A DNA stretch of 64,000 bases, from NCBI GenBank assembly GCA_965250275.1, contig OZ252297.1, positions 186,001-250,000 on the forward strand, written 5' to 3'. The stretch is from G965250275 sp965250275. GTDB lineage: Bacteria > Pseudomonadota > Alphaproteobacteria > Rhodobacterales > Rhodobacteraceae. The notes beneath the pieces were generated by a model. It worked only from the letters and a program-made list of their open reading frames with translations, did not search any database and was not told where the DNA came from. This document shows positions 62,723 through 64,000 of the stretch, in pieces. A program made the position numbers and the translations under genes. Positions within the stretch are counted from its first letter, which is position 1. The number at the start of each line of letters is the position of its first letter.

Positions 62723-63993
62723 GGTCCGCTGTATTCGAACAGAGTGGCGGAAACATCATCTTCGAAACTCTTTGTCGACGTAACTTCGCGCGTAAGCCGT
62801 CCAAACAGCTCTTCCAGAAATGCCCGACCCGTTTGATTTGGTGCGCAATCCCTGATCAGTTGAAGCAATCCCTCGGCATCGATCATGCAGCCATTCGGGC
62901 GCACACTTTCGGTGAACCCGTCCGAATAGAGCAACAAACGGTCCCCGGGGCGCATCTGGAACTCGACCTGCTCAAAAGTGGCATCCGGAAGCAGACCAAC
63001 CGGCAGCCCGCCAAGACCAACGAATTCTTCACGTCCATCTGCCCGCAGCAACAAAGGATGCGGATGCCCCGCCTGCACCAACTTCACGAGACCTGTTCGC
63101 AGATCGACCGTGGCATAGACCATTGTGCAATATTCTTCGATGCCCCGATCGGCTGATAGTCGGGCGTTTAACTCTTGTGCCATGGCAACAGGGTCCCGAA
63201 GGTAAAAGTTGCCACCACTTCCCCTTGTTAGACCCAAATTTTGTTCGAAATAAACGCTGCTCAGATGCCCGCCCAGCCGGGCCGTCATCATTGCCGATGT
63301 GATGCCGTGGCCCGAAACGTCGATGCTGTAGAACCCCAACTGGCAAGAGGATGGAGAGAACATGCCCACCAGATCCCCTCCGATGTGACCGCAGGGTTCC
63401 AGCAGCACGCTAACTGACGAATTTCCGAACGTTTGGCTAAGCTCGGGAACCAGCGATTCTTGTATTTTCTTGGCCTGTTTCAGGTCTGCATCGATTGCAT
63501 TGTAAAGCCCCTGCAGCTCTGTCAGCGTCTTCGCGATAACCTCGTTTTTGGCGGAGAGCTCGCGCTGCATCGAAAGGATCCGCTCACCAGCTGCGATGCG
63601 CGCGCGCAGTTCACCTGGATTGACCGGTTTCGGCAGGAAATCGTCTGCGCCGGCGTCTAGGCCCTGGGCAATTTCGGTTTTTTCGCTCTTTGACGTTAAC
63701 AGTATGAAATAGCCATAGTCATCTCTGGGCAGCAGACGGAATGCCCGGCAAAGCTCCAACCCTGTCATTCCGGGCATCATCCAGTCACTCAGCACAAGAT
63801 CCGGCGGTGCAATCCTGCAGATCTCCAGAGCTTGCCTCGCGCAATCCGCCTCAATGATCTCAAACCCGCGTTTCTTTAGCGAACGGGCCAGAATGCGTCG
63901 TTGCAAGCGGCTGTCATCAACCACCAGCACGCGGGAAATCGCGGGGGTCCCGTCGGTCGCGATTTCTGTATCTCTGATGCTGGGCGATGGCAC
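62719..63993 (-). CDS. Response regulator fused to PP2C-type (SpoIIE) phosphatase
   Basis: 424 residues from a GTG at 63993, seven bases from the window end, so the true start may lie outside. Receiver domain about 20-137 with phosphoacceptor D70 (PDLVLSDWMMPG) and K122 (DDFLPKPVNPGE). A coiled-coil linker (about 140-180) leads to the RsbU/SpoIIE phosphatase domain with metal ligands in GGDLVGMF (D207) and SIDVSGHGI (D225), and CTMVYATVD. It probably dephosphorylates an anti-sigma antagonist when phosphorylated. No partner genes are in view. Confidence 0.88.
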   Translation of the reverse strand: MPSPSIRDTEIATDGTPAISRVLVVDDSRLQRRILARSLKKRGFEIIEADCARQALEICRIAPPDLVLSDWMMPGMTGLELCRAFRLLPRDDYGYFILLTSKSEKTEIAQGLDAGADDFLPKPVNPGELRARIAAGERILSMQRELSAKNEVIAKTLTELQGLYNAIDADLKQAKKIQESLVPELSQTFGNSSVSVLLEPCGHIGGDLVGMFSPSSCQLGFYSIDVSGHGITSAMMTARLGGHLSSVYFEQNLGLTRGSGGNFYLRDPVAMAQELNARLSADRGIEEYCTMVYATVDLRTGLVKLVQAGHPHPLLLRADGREEFVGLGGLPVGLLPDATFEQVEFQMRPGDRLLLYSDGFTESVRPNGCMIDAEGLLQLIRDCAPNQTGRAFLEELFGRLTREVTSTKSFEDDVSATLFEYSGP

Positions 63994-64000
63994 GCTTGGC

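Overview
The window is a GC-rich chromosomal segment of an alphaproteobacterium, almost certainly a marine Rhodobacteraceae (Roseobacter group). The indications are the gene orders kdsD-lptC-lptA-lptB-hpf-ptsN, rimP-nusA-ylxR-infB and secA/ppiC-argJ-mutT, an adjacent dmdC/dmdB-like pair for the dimethylsulfoniopropionate (DMSP) demethylation route, CtrA-type boxes in front of flagellar genes, and short Tat-type signal sequences. No rRNA, tRNA, CRISPR array, insertion sequence or prophage was recognised. Nearly all of the window is dense, ordinary core genome.

Layout. Bases 1-454 hold the 5' end of a CgeB-like glycosyltransferase gene, followed by about 690 bases with no convincing gene. Bases 1144-6971 hold a minus-strand flagellar run read as motB, flgE, flgK, flgL, flgI, with one exact and one near-exact CtrA box in front of motB and flgE. 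Bases 7058-10634 carry the acyl-CoA ligase/dehydrogenase pair dmdB/dmdC. Bases 10777-15554 (plus strand) carry a small RNase D, the Kdo-pathway isomerase kdsD, lptC-lptA-lptB, hpf and ptsN. Bases 15556-24866 (minus strand) form a cell-surface sugar block: a two-domain sulfotransferase, a GT14 glycosyltransferase, two paralogous GT2-type transferases, galE, galU, kdsB and cysQ. A KpsM-like ABC-2 permease and an SH3-like exported protein follow on the plus strand, facing alkB.

Bases 27214-31283 carry dnaK, dnaJ and radC. Bases 31280-36643 carry, on the minus strand, secA, an anchored protein of unknown function and a PstS-like/OmpA fusion. Bases 36815-39613 carry a parvulin, argJ, mutT and an unusual 44-codon gene behind an AT-rich promoter. 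Bases 39683-45042 are the translation/transcription operon rimP-nusA-ylxR-infB, preceded by a terminator-like hairpin next to the rimP ribosome binding site. Then come a half-size substrate-binding protein, pip, ubiG, a comF-grxC-nitrilase-marR operon, a methyltransferase with hemH, a 60-residue membrane protein, a murein group (two L,D-transpeptidases around a CAP lipoprotein), an operon of two ABC exporters with an RNA methyltransferase, hslO-nudL-cca, a NUDIX gene and a response-regulator/PP2C phosphatase at the right edge.

How the parts may connect: kdsD and kdsB make and activate Kdo, LptABC exports LPS, and GalE/GalU supply UDP-sugars. The sulfotransferase uses PAPS and releases PAP, which CysQ removes. 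The simplest reading (inference) is that the central block decorates LPS or a capsule with sulfated sugars. Packing is very tight: many starts overlap the preceding stop by 1-4 bases, and four convergent gene pairs share interlocked stop codons.
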